A stretch of DNA of 7,626 bases from an uncultured Sporolactobacillus sp. (GCA_900543345.1 UQRJ01000131.1:1-7626), one strand, 5' to 3'. Counted from the stretch's first letter, positions 1 to 6,520 are shown. Numbers and translations: made by a program. The notes: generated by a model not told the origin, from the letters alone.

Positions 1-47
1 GAGATGTCTTAGGGTCTCGTGGGCTCGGAGATGTGTATAAGAGACAG
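1..47. other. Nextera i7-side sequencing adapter (artefact)
   Basis: This is not genomic DNA. Positions 29-47 are the 19-base Tn5 mosaic end AGATGTGTATAAGAGACAG, and 14-28 are the rest of the Nextera read-2 adapter. Positions 6-13 (GTCTTAGG, reverse complement CCTAAGAC) sit where the 8-base i7 index belongs; from memory this matches Nextera index N726. Positions 1-5 (GAGAT) fit the start of the P7 tail in reverse. Genomic sequence begins at 48. The same block occurs inverted at the right end of the contig. Confidence 0.98.
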
Positions 48-230
48 ATCCAGTAGCAGAATCACCACAGCGGGACCGGTACCCAGTACACGCTGCGCAT
101 TCGTCGCACCGGCATTGCCGCTTCCGAAACGACGAATATCGATTTTTTTTATTTTTTTCGTAATCAGGTAGCTGAAACTAATCGAGCCAATCAGGTAGGA
201 CAAAACCCAGGACAGAATTGTCGGCCACAC
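48..230 (-). CDS. plsY: Glycerol-3-phosphate acyltransferase PlsY, 5' part only (cut by contig end)
   Basis: PlsY is a polytopic membrane enzyme that moves an acyl group from acyl-phosphate to glycerol-3-phosphate, the first step of phosphatidic acid synthesis in most Gram-positive bacteria. Only the first 61 native residues are present of a family length near 200. They show a hydrophobic first membrane segment (about residues 3-23), a basic loop (KKIKK), and the conserved motif GSGNAGATNAQR at residues 36-47 that forms part of the active site. The start is GTG (228-230), with AGAGGTG eight bases upstream beginning directly after the der stop codon, so translation is probably coupled to der. 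If the frame is read on into the adapter it gains 12 false residues, LSLIHISEPTRP, and stops at 9-11; these must be removed. In related genomes gpsA often follows, but it lies outside this contig. Identification is firm; the truncation is technical. Confidence 0.93.
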
Positions 231-238
231 GATGTGGA

Positions 239-245
239 CACCTCT
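239..245 (-). promoter_or_regulatory. Ribosome binding site deciding the GTG start of plsY
   Basis: On the minus strand AGAGGTG lies eight bases before the GTG at 230-228 and starts immediately after the TAA stop of der (248-246). It supports GTG as the start and suggests that ribosomes finishing der reinitiate on plsY. Confidence 0.75.
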
Positions 246-1562
246 TTATTTTTCATTTCTCTTCCGTGTTAGGATCCTTATCGGTGTCCCAACGAAACCA
301 AATGTCTCTCGCAGACGGTTTTCAATGTGGCGAGTATAGGAAAAATGCATAAGCTCGGGATCATTGACAAACAGGACAAAAGTTGGCGGACGTACAGATA
401 CCTCGGCTGCGTAAAAAATTTTCAACCTTTTGCCCTTATCGGAAGGAGGCGGCGTCATGGCCACCGTATCCATGATACAGTCGTTTAACACGCTCGTCTG
501 CACACGCAAGCTGTGATTTTCCGCCACGCGGACAATGACCGGCAACAGCTGTGGAACTTTTTGACCGGTCAATGCCGAGAGAAAAACGATCGGAGCGTAA
601 CTGATAAACTGAAACTGATCGCGGATTTTCCGACGAAAGCGATCCATCGTTCGCTCATTTTTGTCGACCGCATCCCACTTATTAACGACAATGACGAGTG
701 CCCGGCCGGCTTCGTGCGCATAACCGGCAATTTTTTTATCTTGTTCGACGATGCCTTCCGATCCGTCGATCATCAGTAAAACGACGTCGGCATCCTCGAT
801 CGCCCGTTGCGCACGCAGTACGCTGTATTTTTCCGTCTTTTCATAGACACGACCGCGGCGCCGAATACCGGCGGTGTCCACGATGACATAATCCTGCCCG
901 TCGCGCGTGAACACAGTATCGATCGCATCGCGGGTTGTCCCGGCAATATCACTGACAATCACGCGCTTTTTGCCTAGAATGGCATTAACTAACGATGACT
1001 TGCCGACGTTCGGCCGGCCAATCACGGCAAAACGGATCGCATCCTCGTCTTTTTTTTCTTGCCGCTGCTCCGGAAACTTTTCCACGACACGATCGAGCAA
1101 GTCGCCCATGCCGATACCGTGAACGCCCGAAACGCCGGACGGTTCGCCGAGTCCGAGCGCATAGAACTCATACAGCAAATTTTTTTGTTGGAAGTTGTCC
1201 AGCTTATTGACAGCAAGAACAACCGGCTTGCCCGATCGACGTAAAATATGGGCGACGGCTTCATCCGCGTCCGTTAATCCCGATCGCCCGTCGACGACAA
1301 ACAGAATCACATCGGAATCATCGACCGCGATTTCCGCCTGCGCGCGCATCTGCGTCAAGAGCGGTTCGTCGCCGATTTCGATGCCTCCTGTATCAATGAC
1401 GTGAAAATTGATATTCAACCAGTTTCCATGGCCGTACAGGCGGTCGCGCGTCACGCCGGGCGTATCTTCGACGATGGCGGTGCGCCTGCCGACAATCCGG
1501 TTGAAAATTGTTGACTTACCGACATTCGGTCTGCCGACAATCGCTACTGTTGGTTCAGACAT
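246..1562 (-). CDS. der: Ribosome-assembly GTPase Der (EngA)
   Basis: Der is an essential GTPase with two tandem G domains that acts in late assembly of the 50S ribosomal subunit in the cytoplasm. The 438-residue length agrees with the usual size of about 436. G domain 1 shows GRPNVGKST (10-18), TPGVTRD (34-40), DTGG (57-60) and NKLD (119-122). G domain 2 shows GRPNVGKSS (182-190), TTRD (209-212), DTAG (229-232), NKWD (294-297) and SALTG (329-333). A KH-like domain follows from about 350 to the basic end TRKRNEK. The ATG start has GGAGGA five bases upstream. The gene lies 212 bases downstream of rpsA, beyond a terminator and next to a candidate promoter of its own, and 15 bases before plsY, with which it is probably co-transcribed. 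All key motifs are intact. The call is very safe. Confidence 0.98.
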   Translation of the reverse strand: MSEPTVAIVGRPNVGKSTIFNRIVGRRTAIVEDTPGVTRDRLYGHGNWLNINFHVIDTGGIEIGDEPLLTQMRAQAEIAVDDSDVILFVVDGRSGLTDADEAVAHILRRSGKPVVLAVNKLDNFQQKNLLYEFYALGLGEPSGVSGVHGIGMGDLLDRVVEKFPEQRQEKKDEDAIRFAVIGRPNVGKSSLVNAILGKKRVIVSDIAGTTRDAIDTVFTRDGQDYVIVDTAGIRRRGRVYEKTEKYSVLRAQRAIEDADVVLLMIDGSEGIVEQDKKIAGYAHEAGRALVIVVNKWDAVDKNERTMDRFRRKIRDQFQFISYAPIVFLSALTGQKVPQLLPVIVRVAENHSLRVQTSVLNDCIMDTVAMTPPPSDKGKRLKIFYAAEVSVRPPTFVLFVNDPELMHFSYTRHIENRLRETFGFVGTPIRILTRKRNEK

Positions 1563-1628
1563 GTTATTCCTCCGTTGCCGTCATATTTTTCATCGCTCCG
1601 GCAGGAAACGACGGTTGAAAAATCGACC

Positions 1629-1652
1629 GCCTGCGGAATCACGGCCGTAGGC
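1629..1652 (-). promoter_or_regulatory. Small stem-loop in the der leader
   Basis: On the minus strand GCCTACGG (1652-1645) can pair with CCGCAGGC (1636-1629), 8 bp with one mismatch around an 8-base loop. Six bases later come five T residues (1622-1618). It lies between the candidate der promoter and the der start, so it could be a weak attenuator or a transcript-stabilising hairpin. The T run is short and somewhat distant, so function is uncertain. Confidence 0.35.
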
Positions 1653-1667
1653 AGAACTGCCGATCTC

Positions 1668-1696
1668 ATCTTAACAAAAATACCGATATCGCTCAA
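1668..1696 (-). promoter_or_regulatory. Candidate sigma-A promoter for der-plsY
   Basis: The minus strand has TTGAGC (1696-1691), a 17-base spacer, then TAAGAT (1673-1668) preceded by TGT, an extended -10 element. Each hexamer matches consensus at four of six bases, and the spacing is ideal. It sits just downstream of the rpsA terminator and would give a leader of roughly 100 bases before der. The position, between a terminator and an otherwise promoterless gene, adds support. Confidence 0.55.
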
Positions 1697-1716
1697 TCAT
1701 CCGCTTAAGACAAACA

Positions 1717-1762
1717 AAGAGACGGAAAAAGGGAAAACGGGCGTTCCCTTCTTCCGTCTCTT
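1717..1762 (-). terminator. Intrinsic terminator after rpsA
   Basis: A 19-base arm at 1717-1735 pairs with 1744-1762 with a single mismatch around an 8-base loop. On the minus strand the stem begins 12 bases after the rpsA stop codon and is followed by a T-rich stretch, TTGTTTGTCTT. The plus-strand side has no T tract, so this works for rpsA rather than for plus-strand transcripts. The stem is unusually long and the T tract is interrupted, but position and symmetry make a terminator the simplest reading. Confidence 0.85.
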
Positions 1763-1774
1763 CGCAGGCCGCGA

Positions 1775-2944
1775 TTATTTATATTTTTTCAGCTGATCGC
1801 CGACCATATCGCCAAATGAAAAGCCGCTTGAATCGTCTCCCTGGACATTGTTACTGTTCTTCGGCCGTGAAGACGGTTTTCGCTCGGTTCGCTCGGATTG
1901 CTGGCCTTCCAGGGCCTTGATGCTCAGCGAAACCCGTTGATCCGCAAAGTTCACGTCAAGAACCTTTACCTTGATAACCTGTCCTTCCGAAAGAACCTCG
2001 TCGGGCGTACCGATATGGCGATGGGAGATCTCCGAAATATGAACGAGCCCTTCTACGCCGGGCAGCAGTTCGACAAACGCACCGAACGGAACGAGCCGTT
2101 TGACGGTACCCTGAAGAACGTCGCCAGGATGGATTTTATCTTTCGCCGTTTCCCACGGTCCGGGCTGCGTCGCTTTAATCGACAACGAAATCCGTTCGCT
2201 TTCCGGATCGACGGAGAGTACCTTGACTTTGACCTTCTCTCCTTCGGAAACGACATCGGACGGCGTTTCAACATGATAGTGAGCCAGTTGCGAAATATGC
2301 ACCAACCCGTCGACGCCGCCGATGTCGACAAATGCGCCGAAGTCGGTCAGCCGTTGTACCGTTCCTTCGATCACCTCGCCGGGTTTGATCGACGCCAGCG
2401 TCTCCGTCTTCTTCTTGTCCGCTTCTTCATCGAGAACGGCCCGATGTGAAAGAATGACCTTGCGTTTCTCACGGTCCAGTTCAACGATTTTCACATCCAG
2501 CGGCTTGCCTTTGTAATCGCTGAAGTCCTCGACAAAATGTCGCTCGACCAGCGATGCCGGAATAAAACCGCGAACGCCAAGATCGACCACCAATCCGCCT
2601 TTGACAACATCGGCGATGACTACGGAGAAGGTTGTCTTTTCCTTGAATTTCTTTTCCAGATCGTCCCAAGCCTGATCCGCATCGACTTCACGTTTGGAGA
2701 GAACCAGCTCGTCGTCGTCCAATTTGGTGACCTTGACGGTGACATCGTCTCCCTCTTTCAGCACATCCATCACCTTGTCGACATGAAGGCTGGACAGTTC
2801 GCTGATTGGGAGGATTCCGTCAACTTTATATCCAACATCCACTAATGCATGTTTTTCTTCTACCTTTGTTACTTTTCCTTTGATGACATCTCCGACTTTT
2901 AAGGCGTCGAATGATGCCATTTCATTTTTAAAATCGTCAACCAT
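1775..2944 (-). CDS. rpsA: Four-S1-domain RNA-binding protein, RpsA/YpfD type
   Basis: This is the Firmicute homologue of ribosomal protein S1, an RNA-binding protein annotated as 30S protein S1 or YpfD. Its exact role on low-GC Gram-positive ribosomes is less settled than that of the six-domain Escherichia coli S1. The 389 residues hold four S1 (OB-fold) repeats at about 17-85, 104-168, 188-257 and 273-344. The last two have the typical RLTDFGAFVDIGG / GLVHISQL and RLVPFGAFVELLPG / GLVHISEI patterns. A hydrophilic tail of about 45 residues rich in Ser, Arg and Asn ends in SGFSFGDMVGDQLKKYK, like B. subtilis YpfD. The start is ATG with a very strong AAAGGAGGT eight bases upstream; the Met at residue 9 is less likely because it lacks such a site. 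It follows plsC by 97 bases and is closed by a hairpin terminator. Confidence 0.95.
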   Translation of the reverse strand: MVDDFKNEMASFDALKVGDVIKGKVTKVEEKHALVDVGYKVDGILPISELSSLHVDKVMDVLKEGDDVTVKVTKLDDDELVLSKREVDADQAWDDLEKKFKEKTTFSVVIADVVKGGLVVDLGVRGFIPASLVERHFVEDFSDYKGKPLDVKIVELDREKRKVILSHRAVLDEEADKKKTETLASIKPGEVIEGTVQRLTDFGAFVDIGGVDGLVHISQLAHYHVETPSDVVSEGEKVKVKVLSVDPESERISLSIKATQPGPWETAKDKIHPGDVLQGTVKRLVPFGAFVELLPGVEGLVHISEISHRHIGTPDEVLSEGQVIKVKVLDVNFADQRVSLSIKALEGQQSERTERKPSSRPKNSNNVQGDDSSGFSFGDMVGDQLKKYK

Positions 2945-2985
2945 TCTCCGGGACCTCCTTTAGATAAACAAGAAACACCTATACT

Positions 2986-3015
2986 TAACTTCTTACAATC
3001 CGAGCGTTTTGTCAA
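2986..3015 (-). promoter_or_regulatory. Possible promoter upstream of rpsA (good -35, poor -10)
   Basis: In the 97-base gap between plsC and rpsA the minus strand carries a perfect TTGACA (3015-3010). At 17 or 18 bases spacing the next hexamers are GAAGTT or AAGTTA, poor -10 matches. Better-looking TTAAGT and TATAGG lie too far away (21 and 26 bases). The site may be a genuine but weak or activated promoter, or a chance -35. The gap itself shows no terminator. Confidence 0.3.
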
Positions 3016-3043
3016 GCAGATAAGCCCGTCGAAATCCTTTTCT

Positions 3044-3622
3044 TTATTGACGCTCAAGTAATTTGCCGATACGTGCCATAATGACCGCAGTAATGTCTGC
3101 CGCCCTCATTTTTTGCTTTTTCATTTCATCCGTGTCGATCGGTTTATCGAAAATAACTTTCAGCTGTTTGCGAAAACCGTAGCGACCTAAGATTGCGCAC
3201 GGCACAACTTTCGCGTCGGCGTGTAGGGCAAAAAAGCCGGCGCCGGCATGCCCTTTACCCAGATGTCCGCTGGTATTGCGGTGTCCCTCGGGAAACATCA
3301 GGAGCACGTGTCCGCTATTGAGCAATTTGATAGCAAATCGCAGTGCGCCGCGATCGCCGGTCCCCCGTTTGACCGGGAAGGCATGCAGATGGCGAATCAG
3401 CCGGCCGAATAGCGGAATGCGAAACAGCTCTTCCTTTGCGATAAAGCTCAGTTCACGTTTCAGCGCTATCCCGATCAGCGGCGGATCGAAATCGGAAATA
3501 TGATTGCTGCAAATCAACACTCCGCCGCTTTTCGGGATATTTTCCGTTCCTTCAACCGACAAGCGGAAGAGACACTTATAGAAAACGGCCACAATCGGTT
3601 TGCCAACCGCATACAGGTTCAA
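3044..3622 (-). CDS. plsC: 1-acyl-sn-glycerol-3-phosphate acyltransferase PlsC
   Basis: PlsC acylates lysophosphatidic acid to phosphatidic acid at the membrane, the step after PlsY. The 192 residues carry the family blocks: NHISDFD with the catalytic H41 and D46 (HX4D), FPVKRGTGD at 82-90, FPEGHR at 110-115 (usual form FPEGTR, with His for Thr here), and VPCAILG at 140-146. The N-terminal membrane-associated segment is short, as in other compact Firmicute PlsC proteins. The start is TTG (3622-3620), overlapping the cmk TGA stop as TTGA; no ATG or GTG lies in frame before the upstream stop, and AAGGTGAGG sits eight bases ahead. The overlap implies translational coupling with cmk. Many Bacillales have a plsC at this place between cmk and the S1 gene. 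Substrate preference cannot be read from sequence, but the family is clear. Confidence 0.93.
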   Translation of the reverse strand: MNLYAVGKPIVAVFYKCLFRLSVEGTENIPKSGGVLICSNHISDFDPPLIGIALKRELSFIAKEELFRIPLFGRLIRHLHAFPVKRGTGDRGALRFAIKLLNSGHVLLMFPEGHRNTSGHLGKGHAGAGFFALHADAKVVPCAILGRYGFRKQLKVIFDKPIDTDEMKKQKMRAADITAVIMARIGKLLERQ

Positions 3623-4296
3623 CGGTGACGCCTCACCTTCACGATACGCAGAATCGTTTCAACGACCTCGCTGATGCTCATCGATGTCGTATCCACCTCT
3701 ATCGCATCGGCCGCCCGGACGAGCGGCGATACATCGCGCCCCATGTCTTTTTTGTCTCTGAGTGCGATGTCTGCCTTCAATGCCGCAAGTGAGGGATGCC
3801 GGCCTTTTGCTTCTTCATCCTTCAACCGCCGAATTGCCCGCTGCTCGACCGACGCTTTCAGAAAAATTTTGACCTGAGCCCGTGGCAGTACGTGCGTACC
3901 GATATCGCGGCCGTCCATGACGACGTTCAGATTGTCAGCCAACTCGCGCTGCCGACGGACCATCTCTTCGCGAACCGACACGAACGAGGAAACAAGCGAA
4001 ACTTGCGCCGTGACGTCCGGATAGCGAATCCGCTCCGTGACGTCTTCCCCATCGATCAAGACGCGCTGACCGCCGGCATCGTGCTTGAGTTCGATCACAG
4101 TTTGCCCGAGCAGCTTCCCAAGAGCCGCCCCGTCGCTCGTCGGACAGCCGAGGCGCAACGCTTTATACGTCAGTGACCGATACATTGCACCGGTATCGAT
4201 GTAGATAAAGCCGAGCTTTCCGGCAACAATCTTCGATACGGTGCTTTTTCCTGCCGCAGCCGGCCCGTCAATTGCAATTTGAAAAACCCTCTCCAT
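3619..4296 (-). CDS. cmk: Cytidylate (CMP/dCMP) kinase
   Basis: Cmk phosphorylates CMP and dCMP with ATP in the cytoplasm, supplying CDP for nucleotide and phospholipid precursors. The 225 residues match the usual length of about 224. Visible motifs are the P loop GPAAAGKST (11-19), DTGAMYR (34-40), DGRDIGT (128-134), the lid segment RDKKDMGRDVSPL (180-192) and VDTT (201-204). The open frame extends to 4449, but that would add 51 residues overlapping the end of ypfA and lacking family similarity. ATG at 4296 is chosen because the P loop then sits at the normal distance and a purine-rich AAGGAGAAGGAGTGGAG lies upstream, with somewhat long spacing (about 11 bases). It starts 55 bases after ypfA and overlaps plsC by four. 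The second gene B. subtilis has here, ypfB, is absent. Confidence 0.96.
   Translation of the reverse strand: MERVFQIAIDGPAAAGKSTVSKIVAGKLGFIYIDTGAMYRSLTYKALRLGCPTSDGAALGKLLGQTVIELKHDAGGQRVLIDGEDVTERIRYPDVTAQVSLVSSFVSVREEMVRRQRELADNLNVVMDGRDIGTHVLPRAQVKIFLKASVEQRAIRRLKDEEAKGRHPSLAALKADIALRDKKDMGRDVSPLVRAADAIEVDTTSMSISEVVETILRIVKVRRHR
3631..3639 (-). promoter_or_regulatory. Ribosome binding site deciding the TTG start of plsC
   Basis: AAGGTGAGG on the minus strand lies inside the last codons of cmk, eight bases before the TTG at 3622-3620. It is the main reason to accept TTG, since the frame has a stop upstream and no other start codon in between. Confidence 0.7.
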
Positions 4297-4351
4297 AGTA
4301 AAAACGACTCCACTCCTTCTCCTTTGTGCCACGATTCCGCGCGGCAGTGGA

Positions 4352-5044
4352 TCAATACCTGTGATCCATTTCCCATTCCAGAAATTTGCGACGGCTCTCC
4401 AACTGCTTTTCAAAACAGTAACGAATGATTGTTTGTCGTTCCCGTTCATCCGCAGCCAGAAACTGGATTGACGCTTTGCGTCGTTGCGTCACCTTATCGG
4501 TAAAAAGGCGAAGAATTTTTCCTTTTAGTGTCACATAGCGATAAACGCCTGAAGGAAAAACAAGACAGATCCACAACTCGACCGTCGCGTTCTCTTCGAC
4601 CGTTATTTCGCCGGGGAGAAAGATCTGTACACCGCCGCCGCCAATGTCGCTGGTCAGTGCGGTAAATGGCGGACAGGCCTTATTTTCCGGATGCACGGCA
4701 ATATCCAGATTGGTTTCGACCCGAACATAGTTTCGCCGCTGAACCTGTTCAAGGCCTATATCTTCGTCGTAGCGGAGTGCTAGTAAAGAGATTTTCCCCG
4801 GCACTCGGTGCAACATCCTGGTCGTGAACTGGAATACCTGACGATCGCGGACATAGTAGGCATTCATAACGGCTTCTTTCGGAATAACCACCGTCCGCCC
4901 CGTCTGCACATCCGCCGGATCGTCGATCCATATCTCGTTTTTGCGTAAATCGGCAATCTTGCAACGACAACGCCGCACATCGCTATTGTTCGATTCGGGC
5001 ACGTTCTGTTCAAGAATGAGATGATCCCCGATTTTTAAAAACAT
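4352..5044 (-). CDS. ypfA: PilZ-domain c-di-GMP receptor, YcgR/YpfA (DgrA) type flagellar brake
   Basis: Homologues bind cyclic di-GMP and slow the flagellar motor; in B. subtilis YpfA (DgrA) represses motility. The 230 residues show an N-terminal YcgR-like beta domain (about 1-95) and a C-terminal PilZ domain (about 100-215). The first ligand motif RxxxR is present as R104-NYV-R108 in QRRNYVR. The second, normally [D/N]xSxxG, reads D133-I-G-G-G-G138, so the serine is replaced by glycine; affinity may be altered. The end RQTIIRYCFEKQLESRRK is typical of the family. ATG at 5044 has GGGAGGT six bases before it. The gene lies 131 bases after ypeB, in a gap that holds a TATAAT box, and is followed by cmk, as in B. 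subtilis. Family assignment is solid; a role in motility is inferred from homologues, since no flagellar genes are in view. Confidence 0.88.
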   Translation of the reverse strand: MFLKIGDHLILEQNVPESNNSDVRRCRCKIADLRKNEIWIDDPADVQTGRTVVIPKEAVMNAYYVRDRQVFQFTTRMLHRVPGKISLLALRYDEDIGLEQVQRRNYVRVETNLDIAVHPENKACPPFTALTSDIGGGGVQIFLPGEITVEENATVELWICLVFPSGVYRYVTLKGKILRLFTDKVTQRRKASIQFLAADERERQTIIRYCFEKQLESRRKFLEWEMDHRY

Positions 5045-5110
5045 GGCCCAACCTCCCAGTCCCCCTATGTAAACTCACGTCGAACGACAAATCGCCCTTG
5101 TTGCCGACAT

Positions 5111-5142
5111 GGAGAACCGCCGCCTTCTCCAAAATTATTATA
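5111..5142 (-). promoter_or_regulatory. TATAAT box and 5' hairpin upstream of ypfA
   Basis: In the ypeB-ypfA gap the minus strand has a perfect -10 hexamer TATAAT (5142-5137). No good -35 is found at 16-18 bases (GATTTT at 17). Directly after it, around the expected start of transcription, a perfect 6-bp inverted repeat GGAGAA/TTCTCC (5130-5125 with 5116-5111) encloses the GC-rich loop GGCGGCGG. A transcript starting here would have a leader of roughly 85 bases beginning in or near a hairpin. The rest of the gap shows no clear terminator for ypeB beyond two T runs (6 and 5 bases) without a convincing stem. Confidence 0.4.
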
Positions 5143-5175
5143 CATGAAAAACGCAGGAAAAAATCGCCGATCATG

Positions 5176-6504
5176 CTAATTTCGCAGCAATTCGATTTTC
5201 TCCTGGTTCCCGTCATTGGCATTGACAAGCAAGCGGTAAGTGCTGTCACCGCGCGTCGCAATCATTTCATAGCAAAGCACGTTTTTCAGTGCATCGTTTT
5301 GAAAAACGGCGAGATCCGTCTCATGTACTTTCAAATCGTGATTCAATTGCCGCCGGGCGGCCGCCGCGGACAGGCGCGGTTTCGTATTGATCCCGTCTCC
5401 ATTAAACAGCAGTCTCTCGGTCTGATCAAAAGCAACGACTTCGCCGTTGTCCAGAGCGACTTTGATCCGCACGGAAGCCGGATAGACCCGGATATGATCC
5501 TTCAGGGTGACATAGGTCAGTACGGCGGTGTTTCGGTATTGATCCCGCTTCGTCAATTGGAGATCCGTTAGTCCGCGCGCCTTAAGGAACGCGGCGGCCC
5601 GTCGCGTTGCGTCATATAAGCCTATTTTTTCACTGCCGGGCGAACGATTCGATAAATACCAGAGAACCTGTCCGCCCTTTTTGCCGATTGCCGCAGATAC
5701 CGTACGGTTCTGTTTCGGCTTTAATGTCACAAGATAAGCGGCGGCATTGGATCCTTTCCCCGTCTCGCCGATCCGCCGGGTAGCGGCCGATCGGAGCCCC
5801 AACCACTTTTTTAATCGCTGTGCTGCCTGCTTTTTATTGATCGGTGCACCGCTTAGCGGTCGAATTTTCTTTTTTTCAAGGATAGCATTGCGCGGATTCT
5901 CCGGACTGAAGCTCTGCGTGTAATCAGATGCGTATCCGTCGACGCGCCGAATGCCGTCGATGACCTGATTATCCTGATTCCCTTTCTTACTGCGCAACGC
6001 CCATTCTACATCCATCCAGCGCAGGTGGCGTGTCATGACCGTGTTCTGCAGATCTCTCAATTCTTCGCGGATCGTATGCGATTCCCGGTATAGCTTCTCC
6101 AACGTCCGATACTCATCGGAACTCAGCGGCCGGTCGTTTGTCGTTTTTACACCGGTATTATAAGTAAACTCACCGACATGCGCCAGAAACTCGTTCGTCC
6201 GGTTGAACGGCAGCAAAGTCAGCGGCAGTGCATTGGCCGAGGCATGGGCCAATGCACTCAATCGCCATGTCTCAGCTAACTGCGGTCGCATGCTCTCCCG
6301 CGACTGCATAGCCAGTGACGCATTCAGCGATTCTTCCAGTGAATCGACATAGTAGGTCAGTTCGTGAAAGGCTTGTTGATAGTGATTTTCAGCGTGGATG
6401 CCAATCAGATTCTTCATCCGGTATTCCCGATAGCCCCATATAGCTAGAGCAAGAACCGCGACTGCGGCCACCACGCCGAGGATGTGCAGATAACGTCGCT
6501 TCAA
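5176..6504 (-). CDS. ypeB: Spore germination protein YpeB
   Basis: YpeB is made in the forespore, lies at the inner spore membrane and cortex, and is needed for SleB to be present and stable in the dormant spore. The 442 residues (B. subtilis protein about 450) begin with a basic start and a single membrane anchor (about 7-24). A long helical region follows to about 210, then three stretches resembling PepSY modules at about 222-285, 294-367 and 375-438. The last two include VALDNGEVVAFDQTE and RLLVNANDGNQEKI, the strand-turn pattern of that fold. The frame is open up to 6675, but that would overlap the sleB catalytic region. TTG at 6504 is chosen because it directly precedes the anchor and has CGGAGGA six bases upstream. 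It starts 16 bases after sleB, so the two form one operon. No defects are seen. Confidence 0.93.
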   Translation of the reverse strand: MKRRYLHILGVVAAVAVLALAIWGYREYRMKNLIGIHAENHYQQAFHELTYYVDSLEESLNASLAMQSRESMRPQLAETWRLSALAHASANALPLTLLPFNRTNEFLAHVGEFTYNTGVKTTNDRPLSSDEYRTLEKLYRESHTIREELRDLQNTVMTRHLRWMDVEWALRSKKGNQDNQVIDGIRRVDGYASDYTQSFSPENPRNAILEKKKIRPLSGAPINKKQAAQRLKKWLGLRSAATRRIGETGKGSNAAAYLVTLKPKQNRTVSAAIGKKGGQVLWYLSNRSPGSEKIGLYDATRRAAAFLKARGLTDLQLTKRDQYRNTAVLTYVTLKDHIRVYPASVRIKVALDNGEVVAFDQTERLLFNGDGINTKPRLSAAAARRQLNHDLKVHETDLAVFQNDALKNVLCYEMIATRGDSTYRLLVNANDGNQEKIELLRN

Positions 6505-6510
6505 AGCGAT

Positions 6511-6517
6511 TCCTCCG
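6511..6517 (-). promoter_or_regulatory. Ribosome binding site deciding the TTG start of ypeB
   Basis: CGGAGGA on the minus strand, six bases before TTG at 6504-6502 and just after the sleB stop (TAG, 6523-6521). It fixes the start at the residue preceding the membrane anchor and argues against the 57-residue N-terminal extension. Confidence 0.8.
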
Positions 6518-6520
6518 TTT

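Noticed and set aside
140..161. T-rich run resembling a terminator
   Set aside because: On the coding strand it encodes the conserved basic loop KKIKK of PlsY; there is no stem before it.
1898..2449. 183-codon plus-strand open frame
   Set aside because: It lies wholly antisense to the S1-domain gene, has no ribosome binding site or recognisable motif, and reflects codon bias of the real gene.
3796..4176. 126-codon plus-strand open frame
   Set aside because: Antisense to cmk, which has all its family motifs in the other frame.
4297..4449. 51-residue N-terminal extension of Cmk
   Set aside because: It overlaps the end of ypfA in another frame, has no family similarity, and the P loop sits at its normal place with the ATG at 4296.
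5098..5571. 157-codon plus-strand open frame
   Set aside because: It is mostly antisense to ypeB, with no motif, and its first part covers the ypfA leader region.
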